This document shows positions 38,173 to 49,098 of a stretch of 64,000 nucleotides of DNA, in pieces. The DNA is from Sphingorhabdus sp. SMR4y (lineage in GTDB: Bacteria; Pseudomonadota; Alphaproteobacteria; Sphingomonadales; Sphingomonadaceae). The stretch covers positions 1,116,001 through 1,180,000 of the forward strand of contig NZ_CP022336.1 of the NCBI RefSeq assembly GCF_002218195.1. The letters run 5' to 3'. Numbering within the stretch: position 1 is the stretch's first letter; each line of letters begins with the position of its first letter. The notes beneath the pieces are model-generated. The model saw nothing but the letters and a program-made list of their open reading frames with translations, did no database searches and was not told the origin of the DNA. The position numbers were made by a program, and so were the translations under genes.

Positions 38173-40509
38173 ATGGCAGGTGAATCTAAGATAATCGGGA
38201 TGTGGCGGGATCGGGACGAAAGTGCCGGCGACGACCAGGTGGAAACAACCGCTGGCATGGACAGCGAAGCCCCAGAGCCGACTTCGGAAACACTTGATTT
38301 ACCTGAAGAAAATTACGAAATCGCCGATGATTCGCCGGACGATGATTGGGATGGATATGCCGATGACATGGCGTCCGCCCGGGACCGCTCCCGCCTCGTT
38401 CCGCTGCTGTTGTTAACCATTGCCGGAGCTTGCTGGACCGCGTTTTTCCTGTGGGCCAATCGCGACATTTTTACAACAATGGTCACCCCCAAGGCCGGGA
38501 TAGACCTGCTGACCCAATGGTGCCTTCCGATCGCTACGCTGGGAATTGCCTATCTGCTCTACATGCGCAACAGTACCCGCGAAGCCGGTCGCTTTGCCGA
38601 CGTCGGCCTGTCGCTCCGGACCGAGTCCAAGCTGCTCGAAGCCCGGTTGAAAACGGTCAATAATGAACTCAGCGTCGCGCGCGAATTTCTGAGCCAGGAA
38701 AGCCGGGAACTGGAATTTCTCGGCGAACAGTCATCGGGCAAGCTCACCAATGCTGCCGGCCTGATCCGAAAATCGCTGGATGACGGCCTGGTCAAAATGC
38801 AGAAGCTGGATGATGTCGGTGGCGCAGCCTACAAGAATCTCGAGCAGTTGCGCGAACATCTGCCGGTGGTGATCAACACCGCCAAGGACGTAACCAACCA
38901 GATCGGCAACGCCGGACGTACCGCCCAGACCGAAATGGCCGCGATGGTTACGACGCTCAAGAAAATCGGCGAAGTCGGCACGGCGGCGCAGCAAAGCCTG
39001 ACCGCCCTGACCAGCAAATCCTCGCTATCGATTGATAATCTTGCCGTTGAAGCCGAACGGATCAAGGCCAGCCTTGCAGAGCAGCTGCAGGAAGCGGAAG
39101 CCGGATCGCAGCAACTGGCAGCGCTATTGCGGAAAACCACCTCGGAAACCGTCGACGCCATCCACAAGACGCGGGCGCGGCTCGCGACTGAAGCTTCGGA
39201 CTCGGCTGCGTCGATGCGGGCCGATCTGGATGCGCTGGAAACCGCTCTCGAAAGCGCTGGAAAAATCGCGGACGCGGAAGAGGTCCGGCTGAAAACACTG
39301 GCCGAGACGCTCGACCGGAATATTTCCGAAATTGCTGAAAATCTGGCAAATCTCGACAATGACGGCGGCGAAAAAACAGCAAAGCTGGCCTTCGCCATGA
39401 ACGCCATGGAGCAGAATAGCGAAACCCTGCAGCAATCGCTTGAAAACGGCTATGTCGTCGCCGATGGCATGATCGAGCGAATGGAACGCCTGCTGGTCGC
39501 GCTCGACAGCAGTGCCCGGGAAATGGACGAGACCCTGCCCACGGCATTCGAACGTGTGTCGGAGAAATCGCAGGAAAGCCTGGCGCTTTACAGCCAGATT
39601 GCCCGCGAGGCCCGCAAGGCCCAGGAAGATGCCGGCAGAGTGGCCCAGCAGGTTGCCCAGACCGATCATTCAATCACCAGGCAGCAGGAATTGCTGGGCA
39701 AATTGGGCCAGAAGAGCGACGATACCAGCAAGTCGGTTGTCCAGCAGATTGACGACATCGCGAAAGCGATCGAGGCCGTACGCGAACAAAATGAATCGCT
39801 GGCCGAGAGCGCCGGCGAGAAGATGATCAGCGCACTGTTGCGGGTGAAAGAAACAGCAAAGCAGGCTTCCGAACATTCGCGTCAGGCGCTCGAAAATTCT
39901 ATCTCCGGCTCGACCGAAACATTCGAGAAAATGAGCGAAGAGGCGCTGAACCGGATTATCGACGACAAGATCGCCTCGATTGCACCGAAGCTGGAAAAGG
40001 CGGTCTCAAGCGCTGTGGAGACGACCCAGTCCACTGCGGCCCATCTGACCGAACAGCTGGCGGCGATCGAGGATATGACCACGAAGCTGGAACAGCGTAT
40101 CCTGTTTGCTCGGGAAAAGGCCGAACAGAGCAGCGACGAGAATTTCACCCGGCGCGTGGCGCAGCTGACCGAATCGCTCAACTCCATTTCCATCGACGTC
40201 GGGAAAATCCTGTCGAATGATGTCACCGACACCGAATGGGCTGCCTATCTGAAAGGGGATCGCGGCATCTTCACGCGCCGTGCCGTTCGTTTGCTCGACA
40301 ACCGCGAAGTCCGCGAAATTCTCGCGCAATATTCCGGCAATGACGAATTCCGCGAACATGTGAACCGCTATATTCATGATTTCGAGGCGATGCTGCGGGG
40401 CGTGCTCGCCACCCGCGATGGCAGCGCGATCAGCGTCACCTTGCTGTCGTCGGATGTCGGCAAGCTTTATGTGGCGCTGGCCCAGGCAATTGAGCGTCTG
40501 CGCAACTGA
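38173..40509 (+). CDS. TipN-like polar membrane coiled-coil protein
   Basis: A 778-residue protein: acidic cytosolic N-terminus (1-70), two helices (about 75-94 and 112-130), then more than 500 residues of coiled coil rich in Ala, Glu, Gln and Ser. It ends in a conserved domain (DTEWAAYLKGDRGIFTRRAV through LLSSDVGKLYVALAQAIERL). This layout and C-terminal pattern resemble Caulobacter TipN, a polarity and division-site marker; the assignment is by architecture and is not certain. Its divergence from the Hpt-like gene supports a signalling or polarity role. Confidence 0.6.
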   Translation: MAGESKIIGMWRDRDESAGDDQVETTAGMDSEAPEPTSETLDLPEENYEIADDSPDDDWDGYADDMASARDRSRLVPLLLLTIAGACWTAFFLWANRDIFTTMVTPKAGIDLLTQWCLPIATLGIAYLLYMRNSTREAGRFADVGLSLRTESKLLEARLKTVNNELSVAREFLSQESRELEFLGEQSSGKLTNAAGLIRKSLDDGLVKMQKLDDVGGAAYKNLEQLREHLPVVINTAKDVTNQIGNAGRTAQTEMAAMVTTLKKIGEVGTAAQQSLTALTSKSSLSIDNLAVEAERIKASLAEQLQEAEAGSQQLAALLRKTTSETVDAIHKTRARLATEASDSAASMRADLDALETALESAGKIADAEEVRLKTLAETLDRNISEIAENLANLDNDGGEKTAKLAFAMNAMEQNSETLQQSLENGYVVADGMIERMERLLVALDSSAREMDETLPTAFERVSEKSQESLALYSQIAREARKAQEDAGRVAQQVAQTDHSITRQQELLGKLGQKSDDTSKSVVQQIDDIAKAIEAVREQNESLAESAGEKMISALLRVKETAKQASEHSRQALENSISGSTETFEKMSEEALNRIIDDKIASIAPKLEKAVSSAVETTQSTAAHLTEQLAAIEDMTTKLEQRILFAREKAEQSSDENFTRRVAQLTESLNSISIDVGKILSNDVTDTEWAAYLKGDRGIFTRRAVRLLDNREVREILAQYSGNDEFREHVNRYIHDFEAMLRGVLATRDGSAISVTLLSSDVGKLYVALAQAIERLRN

Positions 40510-40542
40510 TCCTGTCCTGGCCCCTGGCCCCTGGCCCCTAGC

Positions 40543-40821
40543 CTAACCCATCCGGTCGCGGCTGTCGAAAATATCGATCATGTCGAGGGTGATCCAGCCA
40601 TTGGCATAGTTCAGATAGAATAAGCCGAACGCCGTTGTTGCCAGCAATGTGGTCAGCAACAGCACCCGCAGGGGGCGGAAATTGACCGGCGCTCCGTCCG
40701 CCTGCCCTTCGACCATCTTGATGCCCGATTCATGATGATTGCGGATACCGATCGGCAGGATGATGAACGCGGCCATCACCCAGAAAAGCACATAGATCGC
40801 AATGACCGAAGTGAGTTCCAA
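40543..40821 (-). CDS. DUF1467 membrane protein
   Basis: A 92-residue protein with two helices (MELTSVIAIYVLFWVMAAFI and LRVLLLTTLLATTAFGLFYL). LPIGIRNHHESG in the connecting loop is typical of DUF1467, which is usually encoded next to rnj. It lies 6 bp downstream of rnj and ends the nuo-birA-coaX-rnj run. The function is unknown. Confidence 0.85.
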   Translation of the reverse strand: MELTSVIAIYVLFWVMAAFIILPIGIRNHHESGIKMVEGQADGAPVNFRPLRVLLLTTLLATTAFGLFYLNYANGWITLDMIDIFDSRDRMG

Positions 40822-40827
40822 AGCCCG

Positions 40828-42468
40828 CTAAGCCTCCACAGTCAGCACCGAAACAATCGGCTTTTTGCCGGTCCATTCGGTTGCGCTGCGGCGCACCAGC
40901 AAACGGATCGCTTCGTTGAATTTGTCGATATCGCCCACCGGCTTGCTATATTTGCTCAAAATCGCGTCGACCACTTCGTCGAGGAAATCTTCTTCGTCTT
41001 CCTCCAGCGGAACGCCGTTGAGTTTCAGCACCGGCTGGCCAAAAATCCTGCCCTTGGGATCAAGGCCGATAGCCACCGAAATCAAGCCGTTATGTGCAGA
41101 TTTGCGGCGCTCGTTCAGGGTTTTCCCGTCAGCCGGGATGATCACATCACCGTCGACGACGAGCCGTCCGGTCCGCTCCTGCCCCAAAATTTTCGGGCCA
41201 TCGGGCGCCAGACGCACGACATCCCCGTTCTGCTGGAAAATGGCTTTCGGGACGCCATGCTCCAGGCCGAATGCGACCTGGGTTTTCATATGGCGGATCT
41301 CGCCATGGACCGGCACCAATATTTCCGGCTTGATCCAGTCGTACATCTGCGCCAGCTCCGGCTGGCCCGGGTGGCCCGAAACATGAATATGTTCCTGCCG
41401 CTCGGTGATCATGACAACGCCCTTGGCCGCCAGCTGGTTCTGGATCCGGCCAATCGCAATCTCGTTGCCCGGGATCTGCTTTGACGAGAAGAGCACGTGA
41501 TCGCCCTCGGAAAGCTTGATCTGGTGGCTGTCACCGGCAATCCGCCCGAGAGCGGCGCGCGCCTCCCCTTGCCCGCCGGTGGCGATAATCATCACCTCGC
41601 CCCGCGGCAGGCTCATCGCCTCCTGGAAATCGACGGTCGGCGGAAAGTCCTTGAGATAGCCGTTTTCGCGACAATTTTCGATGATCCGGTCGAGCGAGCG
41701 ACCGGCAACGCAAAGCTTGCGGCCCGAATGGACCGCCACTTCACCCAGGGTCTGCAAGCGGGCGGCATTGGACGCAAAGGTCGTCACCACCACGCGAGTG
41801 TCGATGTCGTCGACCACGCGCATCAGATTGCGGCGGACTTCGCCTTCCGAACCGGAAGCCTTGTTGTTGAAGACATTGGTCGAATCGCAGACCATCGCCA
41901 GGACGCCCTCATCGCCGATTTTCTGCAGCTCTTCCGGGGTCGACGGCACACCGAGCACCGGCTCGTCGTCCAGCTTCCAGTCACCCGTGTGGAAAATCCG
42001 GCCATAAGGCGTGTCGATCAGCATCGCATTGCCTTCGGCTATGGAGTGCGCGATCGGCAGGTAGCGGAAGCCGAACGGACCAAGATCGAAACTGCCTTCA
42101 TTCGGAATAATATTGAGCTCAACATCATTTTGCAGGCCGACTTCCTCCAGCTTGCGACGGATCAGACCCGCCGTGAACGGGGTCGCGAACAGCGGCACAT
42201 CAAGATCGGCGGCAAAATAGGGAACCGCACCGATATGGTCCTCGTGCCCGTGAGTCAGCACGATGCCGAGCAGATCCTTCTGGTTCTTCTCGATAAATTC
42301 GAGATCGGGCAGGATCAGGTCAATGCCCGGATAGCTGGGATCGGCAAAGGTCATGCCGAGATCGACCATCACCCATTTGCCGTCACAGCCATAGAGATTG
42401 ACGTTCATGCCGATTTCGCCCGACCCGCCGAGGGCCAGGAACAGTAGTTCTTTTTTTGCTTTTGTCAT
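40828..42468 (-). CDS. rnj: Ribonuclease J
   Basis: A 546-residue metallo-beta-lactamase-fold RNase with endo- and 5' exonuclease activity. The metal motif [10 protein letters not shown] lies at 72-81; [17 protein letters not shown] and [10 protein letters not shown] carry further ligands and the beta-CASP motifs, and the C-terminal domain is complete. The start overlaps the coaX stop (ATGA). Confidence 0.95.
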   Translation of the reverse strand: MTKAKKELLFLALGGSGEIGMNVNLYGCDGKWVMVDLGMTFADPSYPGIDLILPDLEFIEKNQKDLLGIVLTHGHEDHIGAVPYFAADLDVPLFATPFTAGLIRRKLEEVGLQNDVELNIIPNEGSFDLGPFGFRYLPIAHSIAEGNAMLIDTPYGRIFHTGDWKLDDEPVLGVPSTPEELQKIGDEGVLAMVCDSTNVFNNKASGSEGEVRRNLMRVVDDIDTRVVVTTFASNAARLQTLGEVAVHSGRKLCVAGRSLDRIIENCRENGYLKDFPPTVDFQEAMSLPRGEVMIIATGGQGEARAALGRIAGDSHQIKLSEGDHVLFSSKQIPGNEIAIGRIQNQLAAKGVVMITERQEHIHVSGHPGQPELAQMYDWIKPEILVPVHGEIRHMKTQVAFGLEHGVPKAIFQQNGDVVRLAPDGPKILGQERTGRLVVDGDVIIPADGKTLNERRKSAHNGLISVAIGLDPKGRIFGQPVLKLNGVPLEEDEEDFLDEVVDAILSKYSKPVGDIDKFNEAIRLLVRRSATEWTGKKPIVSVLTVEA

Positions 42469-43247
42469 GAAGCGTTGGTTGCTCGCTGATAGAGGAAATG
42501 CAGGCCCTGAAGAGTCAGGTCCGATTCCAGATGGTCGAATACATCTGTATGTTCGTCAAAAAGTACGGCTAATCCGCCGGTAGCAATGATTTTGGTCGGC
42601 CGGCCAATCTGCGCCTTCGTGCGCTCCACTAGCCCTTCGATCATCGCAACATAACCCCAAAAGATGCCAATCAGCATCTGGCTTTCGGTGGTCGTGCCGA
42701 TGACATTGATATCTTCCGGCGATTCCAGTGCGATGCGCGGCAATTGTGCCGTTTTGCCTACCAGCGCATCAAGCGACAAATTGATCCCGGGTGCGATCAC
42801 CCCGCCCTTATAAGCGCCTTCATAATCGGCAACATCAAAGGTTGTAGCCGTTCCGAAATCGATGATGACGATGTCCTGCTTATATTTCTGATGCGCAGCG
42901 ATCACGTTGAGCGCGCGGTCTGCGCCGACGCTGTCCGGCTGTTCGACATCGAGGGCAATGCCCCAATGCGCAGCACCCCGACCGGCAACCAGCGGGGTCA
43001 CGCCAAAATATTTTTCAGAAAGAACCGTCAGATTATGCAGCGCGCGCGGAACAACGGTGCCGATAATCACCGCATCGACGGAGCCCAGCTCCAGTCCTTC
43101 CAGCTCGAGGAGCTGCCGCAGCCAGACGACATATTCGTCTGCCGTGCGCCGGGCATCGGTGGCGATCCGCCAGCGCGCGCGAATGTCGTCGCCGTCGAAG
43201 AGAGCAAACACGACATTGGTATTTCCGGCGTCTATGGCCAATAGCAT
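42465..43247 (-). CDS. coaX: Type III pantothenate kinase
   Basis: A 260-residue CoaX that starts coenzyme A synthesis by phosphorylating pantothenate. It has [20 protein letters not shown] (phosphate 1), [15 protein letters not shown] (pantothenate site) and [13 protein letters not shown] (phosphate 2). It sits between birA and rnj with a 4-bp overlap to rnj. Confidence 0.95.
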   Translation of the reverse strand: MLLAIDAGNTNVVFALFDGDDIRARWRIATDARRTADEYVVWLRQLLELEGLELGSVDAVIIGTVVPRALHNLTVLSEKYFGVTPLVAGRGAAHWGIALDVEQPDSVGADRALNVIAAHQKYKQDIVIIDFGTATTFDVADYEGAYKGGVIAPGINLSLDALVGKTAQLPRIALESPEDINVIGTTTESQMLIGIFWGYVAMIEGLVERTKAQIGRPTKIIATGGLAVLFDEHTDVFDHLESDLTLQGLHFLYQRATNAS

Positions 43248-43262
43248 AAGCGATTCTTCTCT

Positions 43263-43970
43263 TTAGCCGATGGAAATATCACCGGCGCGTATTTCGATAA
43301 GCGTTCCGTCGGCTTTTCTCAAGCGCAGCGCGCCATCGACGGTCAGGCCCGCAAATTCGCCACTGATCTTGTCGCCGCCATCATCGCTCGTCGTCACGCT
43401 CATTCCGACCGGATGCGCGAGAGCTTGCCATTCCTGCAATATACGGGCGAGGCCCTCCTGACGCCAGAGCTTGACCCCTTTTTCGAACTCAATCGACAGC
43501 TGTCCGAGAAAGCTTTCTGCTTCGACCGCCGCGCCCTCCTTCTTCAGACTGGTCACGGTCCGCCCCTCTACCTCGGGTGCCTGTGCGATATTGACGCCGA
43601 TGCCCACAACCACCTGATTACCAACCCGCTCCAGCAATATGCCGCAGATTTTCGCCTCGGAAACCATAACGTCATTGGGCCATTTGAGCAGCATTGGCAC
43701 GTCGGGCAGATAGTGCCGAATGGCGCCATGAACCGCCAGGCCTGCGACAAAGGACAAGGAAGAAGGTTCCGGGTCACCGGGCCGCAAATCGACCGCTGTA
43801 CTGCAAAAGAGATTACCTTGCGGGCTTTCCCACTTGCGGCCTCGTCGCCCTACCCCGCCAGTCTGCGTCTCGGCGCGCAGCCAGAATCCTTCCGGCGCAC
43901 TGCCGGTCAAAGACAGCGCCTTCACATCCGCATTGGTCGATGCGGTCTGGTCGACGGTTTTTATCTGAAT
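43263..43970 (-). CDS. birA: Biotin--[acetyl-CoA carboxylase] ligase with unclear start
   Basis: A short BirA without the DNA-binding domain. It joins biotin to the carboxyl carrier protein. The biotin loop is TGGVGRRGRKW, where most members have GRGRRGR, and LKWPNDVMV and GIGVNIAQAP follow. The first GTG (43925) would delete the essential N-terminal TVDQTASTNADV that the upstream in-frame sequence encodes. No ATG, GTG or TTG lies in that stretch; an ATT at 43970, two bases past the nuoN TGA, gives a 235-residue protein of normal length. The true start is therefore uncertain. Confidence 0.85.
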   Translation of the reverse strand: MQIKTVDQTASTNADVKALSLTGSAPEGFWLRAETQTGGVGRRGRKWESPQGNLFCSTAVDLRPGDPEPSSLSFVAGLAVHGAIRHYLPDVPMLLKWPNDVMVSEAKICGILLERVGNQVVVGIGVNIAQAPEVEGRTVTSLKKEGAAVEAESFLGQLSIEFEKGVKLWRQEGLARILQEWQALAHPVGMSVTTSDDGGDKISGEFAGLTVDGALRLRKADGTLIEIRAGDISIG

Positions 43971-43972
43971 AG

Positions 43973-45427
43973 TCAGAAAAGCGACACCGCGGCTGCGGCG
44001 GTGATCGGCGCCATGAACGGAATCGCCAGATAGCCGAGCGGGGAAACAAAGAGCGCCAGCAGCGCGATCAGCCCGTTCTCGGTCTTGTGCCCGGTGCGCA
44101 CGATCTCGCCAGCCGGATCATCGAAATAGATAATCTTGACGACCTTGATATAGTAGAAGGCACCAATCACCGAGGCGGCAATACCGATCACCGCGAGCGG
44201 CAACATACCGGCAGCGACGGCTGCATCAAAGACCAGGAACTTGCCCCAGAAACCGAAGAGCGGCGGGATACCGGCGAGCGAGAACATGAACACGGCAAAG
44301 GCCGCAGCCAGCCCGGGACGCGTCTGCGACAGCCCGGCGAGACTGGAAAGGCTTTCCAGTGGCTTTCCGTCCTTGTCGCGCATTTCCAGCACACAGATAA
44401 AGCTGCCCAATGTCATCGCGACATAGATGGCAAGATAGAACATCATGGCCGAAATGCCTTCCGGCGTACCGGCAGCGAGGCCAATCAGCAGAAAGCCGAC
44501 ATTGTTGATCGAGCTATAGGCAAGCAGCCGCTTGATATTCTGTTGCCCGATGGCGGCGACAGCGCCCAGCACGATCGAAGCCAGCGCGACAAATATGATG
44601 ATCTGCTGCCAGGCCGAGGTCTGGCCGCCAAAGGCTTCGATAATGACCCGCGCCGTCAGCGCCACTGCGGCCACTTTCGGCGCGCTGGCGAAGAAGGTGC
44701 TGACCGGTGTCGGCGCGCCTTCGTAAACGTCCGGCGTCCACATGTGGAACGGAACGGCGCTGATCTTGAATGCCAGACCCGACAGGACCAGCACCAGACC
44801 GATCAGCGGACCAGTGGAGAGGTCCCCGCTCAGCGTCTCGCCGATCACAGCAAAGCTCGTCGAACCGGCAAAGCCGTAGACAAGGGAGATACCGAAAAGC
44901 AGCATCCCGCTGGCAAGCGCGCCCAGCACAAAATATTTCAGGCCCGCTTCGGAGGAGCGCACATCGGTGCGGATGAAGCTGGCCAGAACGTAAGCCGACA
45001 GGCTGTTCAGTTCGAGGCCGATATACAGCGTCATCATGTCGGTCGCCGATACCATCATCCCCATGCCGATACAGGCGAACAGGATCAGGACAGCATATTC
45101 CGGCCGATATTTGCCGCCGGCCTGGAAGAAACGCGGGGCAATCATCAGCGAGACGATCGCGGCCAGGTAGATCAGGAACTTGGCGGTACTGCCAAAGGCG
45201 TCCATCCGATATTGGCCGTCAAAGGCGAAGACGCCGTCCTTGAATTCCGGCATATGGGCCAGGACCATCAACAGGATCGAAGCGCCGAACAGCGCCGCAG
45301 CCGACAATATCGTCACCAGACGCGCGGATTTTTCACCGCCCCAGGCAGAGATCATCAACAGGATCAGGCTGGAAACCGTGAGAAATACTTCCGGTGCAAC
45401 CAGATAAAGGGAGTTTCCGATGTCCAT
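43973..45427 (-). CDS. nuoN: NADH dehydrogenase (complex I) subunit N
   Basis: A 484-residue antiporter-like membrane subunit of complex I with about 14 helices. GLELNSLSAYVLASF and FKISAVPFHMWTPDVYEGAP contain the conserved half-channel Glu and Lys residues. The start overlaps the nuoM stop. birA follows at a distance of two bases. Confidence 0.96.
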   Translation of the reverse strand: MDIGNSLYLVAPEVFLTVSSLILLMISAWGGEKSARLVTILSAAALFGASILLMVLAHMPEFKDGVFAFDGQYRMDAFGSTAKFLIYLAAIVSLMIAPRFFQAGGKYRPEYAVLILFACIGMGMMVSATDMMTLYIGLELNSLSAYVLASFIRTDVRSSEAGLKYFVLGALASGMLLFGISLVYGFAGSTSFAVIGETLSGDLSTGPLIGLVLVLSGLAFKISAVPFHMWTPDVYEGAPTPVSTFFASAPKVAAVALTARVIIEAFGGQTSAWQQIIIFVALASIVLGAVAAIGQQNIKRLLAYSSINNVGFLLIGLAAGTPEGISAMMFYLAIYVAMTLGSFICVLEMRDKDGKPLESLSSLAGLSQTRPGLAAAFAVFMFSLAGIPPLFGFWGKFLVFDAAVAAGMLPLAVIGIAASVIGAFYYIKVVKIIYFDDPAGEIVRTGHKTENGLIALLALFVSPLGYLAIPFMAPITAAAAVSLF

Positions 45428-46965
45428 CAGTGCGCCTCTCCATGGGCTTCATCATTGGTGACGGCTTTGGCCTCACCCATTTTGAGATGTGCGTCCCCTT
45501 CCGGAGCCGCGCGATCAATACGGGCTACCAGCGCGCCCACGTCACCGCGGATCGGCGCCATGAAGCTTTCCGGATAGACGCCCATCCACATTACAGCAGC
45601 GGCAATCGGCGCGAGCAGCACCATTTCCCGTGCGGAAAGGTCAGGCATCGCCTTGACATCCTCGTGAACCAGTTCGCCAAAAGCGACCCGGCGATAGAGA
45701 TAGAGCATATAGCCGGCGCCGAGAATGATGCCCGTCGTGGCGACCAGTGTGACCCAGCTATTGACCTCGTAAAGACCGATCAGCGAGAGGAACTCGCCAA
45801 CGAAACCGCTGGTTCCGGGCAATCCGATGGAGGCCATGGTGAACAGCAGGAACAGGATCGCATATTTCGGCATGTTGATCGCCAGTCCGCCATAGCGGCC
45901 GATTTCCCGGGTGTGCAGCCGGTCGTAGATAACGCCGACACAAAGGAACAGCGCGCCCGACACCAGACCGTGGCTGAGCATGACGACGATCGCGCCCTCG
46001 ATACCCTGGCGGTTGAAAGCAAACAGACCAAGCGTCACAATCGCCATATGCGCGACCGAGCTGTAGGCGATGAGTTTCTTCATGTCCTGCTGCACCAGCG
46101 CAACAAGCGAGGTGTAGATCACGGCTACCATCGACAGCGCGAAGACCAGCCAGATGAACTGCTCGGAGGCTTCCGGGAACATCGGCAGCGAGAAACGCAG
46201 GAAGCCGTAGCCGCCCATTTTCAGCAACACGCCAGCCAGGATCACCGAACCGGCGGTCGGCGCCTGAACGTGCGCGTCGGGCAGCCATGTATGGACCGGC
46301 CACATCGGCATCTTCACCGCGAAGCTGGCAAAGAAAGCCAGCCACAGCCATGTCTGTGCCTCGGGCGGGAAATCATAGTTCAGCAGCGTCGGAATGTCGC
46401 TGGTCCCGGCATCCTGCACCATCCACAGCATCGCGATCAGCATCACCACCGAGCCGAGCAAGGTGTAGAGGAAGAATTTATAGCTGGCGTAGATCCGGTT
46501 GGCGCCGCCCCAGATACCGATGATCAGATACATCGGGATCAGGCCCGCTTCGAACAGGATATAGAAGAGGAAGATATCCTGCGCCGCAAAGACGCCGATC
46601 ATCAGCACCTCCATGAACAGGAAGGCCGCCATATATTCGCCGACCCGCGTCTGGATCGATTCCCAACTGGCACCGATACAGATCGGCATCAGGAACACGG
46701 TGAGCATGATCAGCATCATCGAGATGCCGTCGATGCCCAGCGCCCAGGCAAAATTGCCGAACAGGTCGGATCGCTCGACATATTGCCACTGCGGGCCGCC
46801 AATGTCGTAATTGGCCCACAGGACGACGCCGAGAGCGAAAAGCACCAGCGTGGTCACCAGCGCCAGCCACCGCGCCGCCTGTGCGTTGAGGAACAGACAG
46901 ATGATCGCTGCCAGCATCGGCAGGCCCATCATCAGCGACAGGATAGGAAAATCAAGCTGGTTCAT
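45427..46965 (-). CDS. nuoM: NADH dehydrogenase (complex I) subunit M
   Basis: A 512-residue proton-pumping subunit. ILFEAGLIPMYLIIGIWGG (conserved Glu) and FAVKMPMWPVHTWLPDAHVQ with the TM7/8 Lys residues are intact. The ATG at 46965 ([13 protein letters not shown]) overlaps the nuoL stop by one base; a longer frame to 46992 would run back into nuoL and is not used. Confidence 0.96.
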   Translation of the reverse strand: MNQLDFPILSLMMGLPMLAAIICLFLNAQAARWLALVTTLVLFALGVVLWANYDIGGPQWQYVERSDLFGNFAWALGIDGISMMLIMLTVFLMPICIGASWESIQTRVGEYMAAFLFMEVLMIGVFAAQDIFLFYILFEAGLIPMYLIIGIWGGANRIYASYKFFLYTLLGSVVMLIAMLWMVQDAGTSDIPTLLNYDFPPEAQTWLWLAFFASFAVKMPMWPVHTWLPDAHVQAPTAGSVILAGVLLKMGGYGFLRFSLPMFPEASEQFIWLVFALSMVAVIYTSLVALVQQDMKKLIAYSSVAHMAIVTLGLFAFNRQGIEGAIVVMLSHGLVSGALFLCVGVIYDRLHTREIGRYGGLAINMPKYAILFLLFTMASIGLPGTSGFVGEFLSLIGLYEVNSWVTLVATTGIILGAGYMLYLYRRVAFGELVHEDVKAMPDLSAREMVLLAPIAAAVMWMGVYPESFMAPIRGDVGALVARIDRAAPEGDAHLKMGEAKAVTNDEAHGEAH

Positions 46966-48968
46966 TAGCTGGCTCCCCGCATGATGACCCATGTCGCTGC
47001 GGCTGCCAGACCCAGCAGCATGACCAGCGCATAGCTATACAGATAGCCGCTCTGGAAGCGTTTCATCACGCCGGAGCCGCTGGCGATCACCGCAGCGATG
47101 CCATTGGGGCCAAAGCGGTCGATCGTGCCTTCGTCACCGGTCTTCCAGAATTTCCGGCCCAGCCAGAATGCGGGACGGATGAAGATCAGATTGTACAACT
47201 CGTCAAAATACCATTTGTTGAAGAAGAAATTATAGAGCGGGCTGAAGGTCGCGGCCAGTCGAGCCGGACGGTCTGTGCCACGGAAATACATGAAATAGGC
47301 CGTCGCAAGACCGGTCAGCATGGCCACGGTCGCGGACAATTTCACCCATAGCGGCACTTCGTGCATCGCGTGCATCAGGCCGGCGTCATAGGCAATGGAT
47401 CCGTTCCAGAATCCGCCATCGTCGATGAAGGCATGGCTGAACACAAAGCCGGCAAAGACAGCACCGACGGACAGAACGCCGAGCGGAATCAGCATAGATA
47501 ACGGACTTTCATGCGGGTGATAGCCACCGGTCTGGTCTGCACCGGCTTCTTCCGGCGTCTTGTGAACGCTGTGCTGGATATGCTCGGACTGGATCCAGCG
47601 CGGCTTGCCCCAGAAGGTCAGGAACATCAGGCGCCAGCTGTAGAAGCTGGTCAGCAGGGCCGCGAGCACACCGATGAAGAAGGCGAACTGCCCGACTTCG
47701 GTACCGGAGGCAAAGGCCGCCTCGATAATCGCATCCTTGGAATGGAAGCCGGCAAAGCCTGCGTGCAGCCAGTAGATGCCGACACCGGTGATCGCCAGCG
47801 TACCGGCCATCATCGCCCAGAAGGTCAGCGGGATTTCTTTTCGCAGACCGCCATAATAGCGCATGTCCTGCTCGTGGTGCATCGCGTGGATCACCGAACC
47901 GGCGCCAAGGAACAGCAAGGCCTTGAAAAAGGCGTGGGTGAACAGGTGGAACATCGCCACATTATAGGCGCCAACACCGGCGGCGAAGAACATGTAACCG
48001 AGCTGTGAACAGGTCGAATAGGCGATCACCCGCTTGATATCATGCTGCACAAGACCGACAGTTGCGGCGAATATCGCGGTACAGGCGCCGACAATCGTCA
48101 CGACGGTAAGGGCGACATCGCTGGTTTCGAACATCGGTGACAGACGGCAGACCATGAACACGCCTGCGGTCACCATCGTGGCGGCGTGGATCAGCGCCGA
48201 CACGGGGGTCGGGCCTTCCATCGCGTCCGGCAGCCAGGTGTGCAGACCAAGCTGTGCGGATTTGCCCATCGCGCCGATGAACAATAGCAGGCAAAGGATG
48301 GTCATCGTATCGAGACGCATGCCGGCGAACGTGATCGTCGATCCAGCCATGCCCGGTGCCGCTTCCAGGATTTCCGGAATGGATACGGTGCCAAACACCA
48401 GAAATGTGCCGAAGATACCCAGCATGAAGCCAAGGTCGCCGACGCGGTTGACAACAAAGGCCTTGATCGCAGCCGCATTGGCGCTCGGTTTCTTGAACCA
48501 GAAGCCGATCAGCAGATAGGAGGCCAGACCGACGCCTTCCCAGCCAAAGAACATCTGGACCAGATTGTCGGCGGTCACCAGCATCAGCATGGCGAAGGTG
48601 AACAGGGACAGATAGGCGAAGAAGCGCGGCTGGTCCGGGTCTTCGTCCATATAGCCCCAGCTATAGAGGTGCACGAGCGCGGAGACCGTGGTCACAACCA
48701 CCAGCATCACCGCGGTCAGTGTATCAACGCGCAGCGCCCAGTCAAATTGCAGATCGCCGGAGATCAGCCAGGTCAGGACCGGCACGACTTCGGCGCTGCT
48801 GGATCCGCCCAGAAAACCGAGAAAGATCGGCCAGCTCAACGCACAGGATGCAAACAGCGCGCCAGTGGTGACGATCTTGGCCGGCACATTGCCGATGATA
48901 CGATTGCCGAAACCGGCGACGATCGCTGCCAGCAGGGGCAGGAAAACTATGAGAGTGATGCTGTTCAC
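46965..48968 (-). CDS. nuoL: NADH dehydrogenase (complex I) subunit L
   Basis: A 667-residue distal antiporter subunit with the long C-terminal amphipathic piston helix and a final membrane anchor. [17 protein letters not shown] and [20 protein letters not shown] carry the conserved charged residues. The start is GTG. It lies two bases after a repeat-derived ORF that covers the 130-bp spacer to nuoK. Confidence 0.96.
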   Translation of the reverse strand: MNSITLIVFLPLLAAIVAGFGNRIIGNVPAKIVTTGALFASCALSWPIFLGFLGGSSSAEVVPVLTWLISGDLQFDWALRVDTLTAVMLVVVTTVSALVHLYSWGYMDEDPDQPRFFAYLSLFTFAMLMLVTADNLVQMFFGWEGVGLASYLLIGFWFKKPSANAAAIKAFVVNRVGDLGFMLGIFGTFLVFGTVSIPEILEAAPGMAGSTITFAGMRLDTMTILCLLLFIGAMGKSAQLGLHTWLPDAMEGPTPVSALIHAATMVTAGVFMVCRLSPMFETSDVALTVVTIVGACTAIFAATVGLVQHDIKRVIAYSTCSQLGYMFFAAGVGAYNVAMFHLFTHAFFKALLFLGAGSVIHAMHHEQDMRYYGGLRKEIPLTFWAMMAGTLAITGVGIYWLHAGFAGFHSKDAIIEAAFASGTEVGQFAFFIGVLAALLTSFYSWRLMFLTFWGKPRWIQSEHIQHSVHKTPEEAGADQTGGYHPHESPLSMLIPLGVLSVGAVFAGFVFSHAFIDDGGFWNGSIAYDAGLMHAMHEVPLWVKLSATVAMLTGLATAYFMYFRGTDRPARLAATFSPLYNFFFNKWYFDELYNLIFIRPAFWLGRKFWKTGDEGTIDRFGPNGIAAVIASGSGVMKRFQSGYLYSYALVMLLGLAAAATWVIMRGAS

Positions 48969-48982
48969 GATTACCCCCGGAG

Positions 48983-49077
48983 CCGTTCGTGCTGAGCTTG
49001 CCGAAGTATGAACGGCGTGGACGCAACCTGCCGTTGACCTTCGATCGCCTCCGGCCCGACAGGCTCAGGGCGAACGG
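48983..49077 (-). repeat. Dispersed repeat in the nuoK-nuoL spacer, inside a bridging ORF
   Basis: A divergent palindromic copy. On the nuo strand an ATG at 49096, two bases after the nuoK TGA, opens 41 codons ([20 protein letters not shown]...) that end in TAA at 48971-48973, two bases before the nuoL GTG. The ORF covers the entire spacer. Confidence 0.7.
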
Positions 49078-49098
49078 TATTTTTAGACGAACTCATGT

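Noticed and set aside
44087-45577. Long plus-strand frame opposite nuoN (496 codons)
   Set aside because: Antisense to a certain gene, extreme His/Arg/Gln composition and no recognisable motif.
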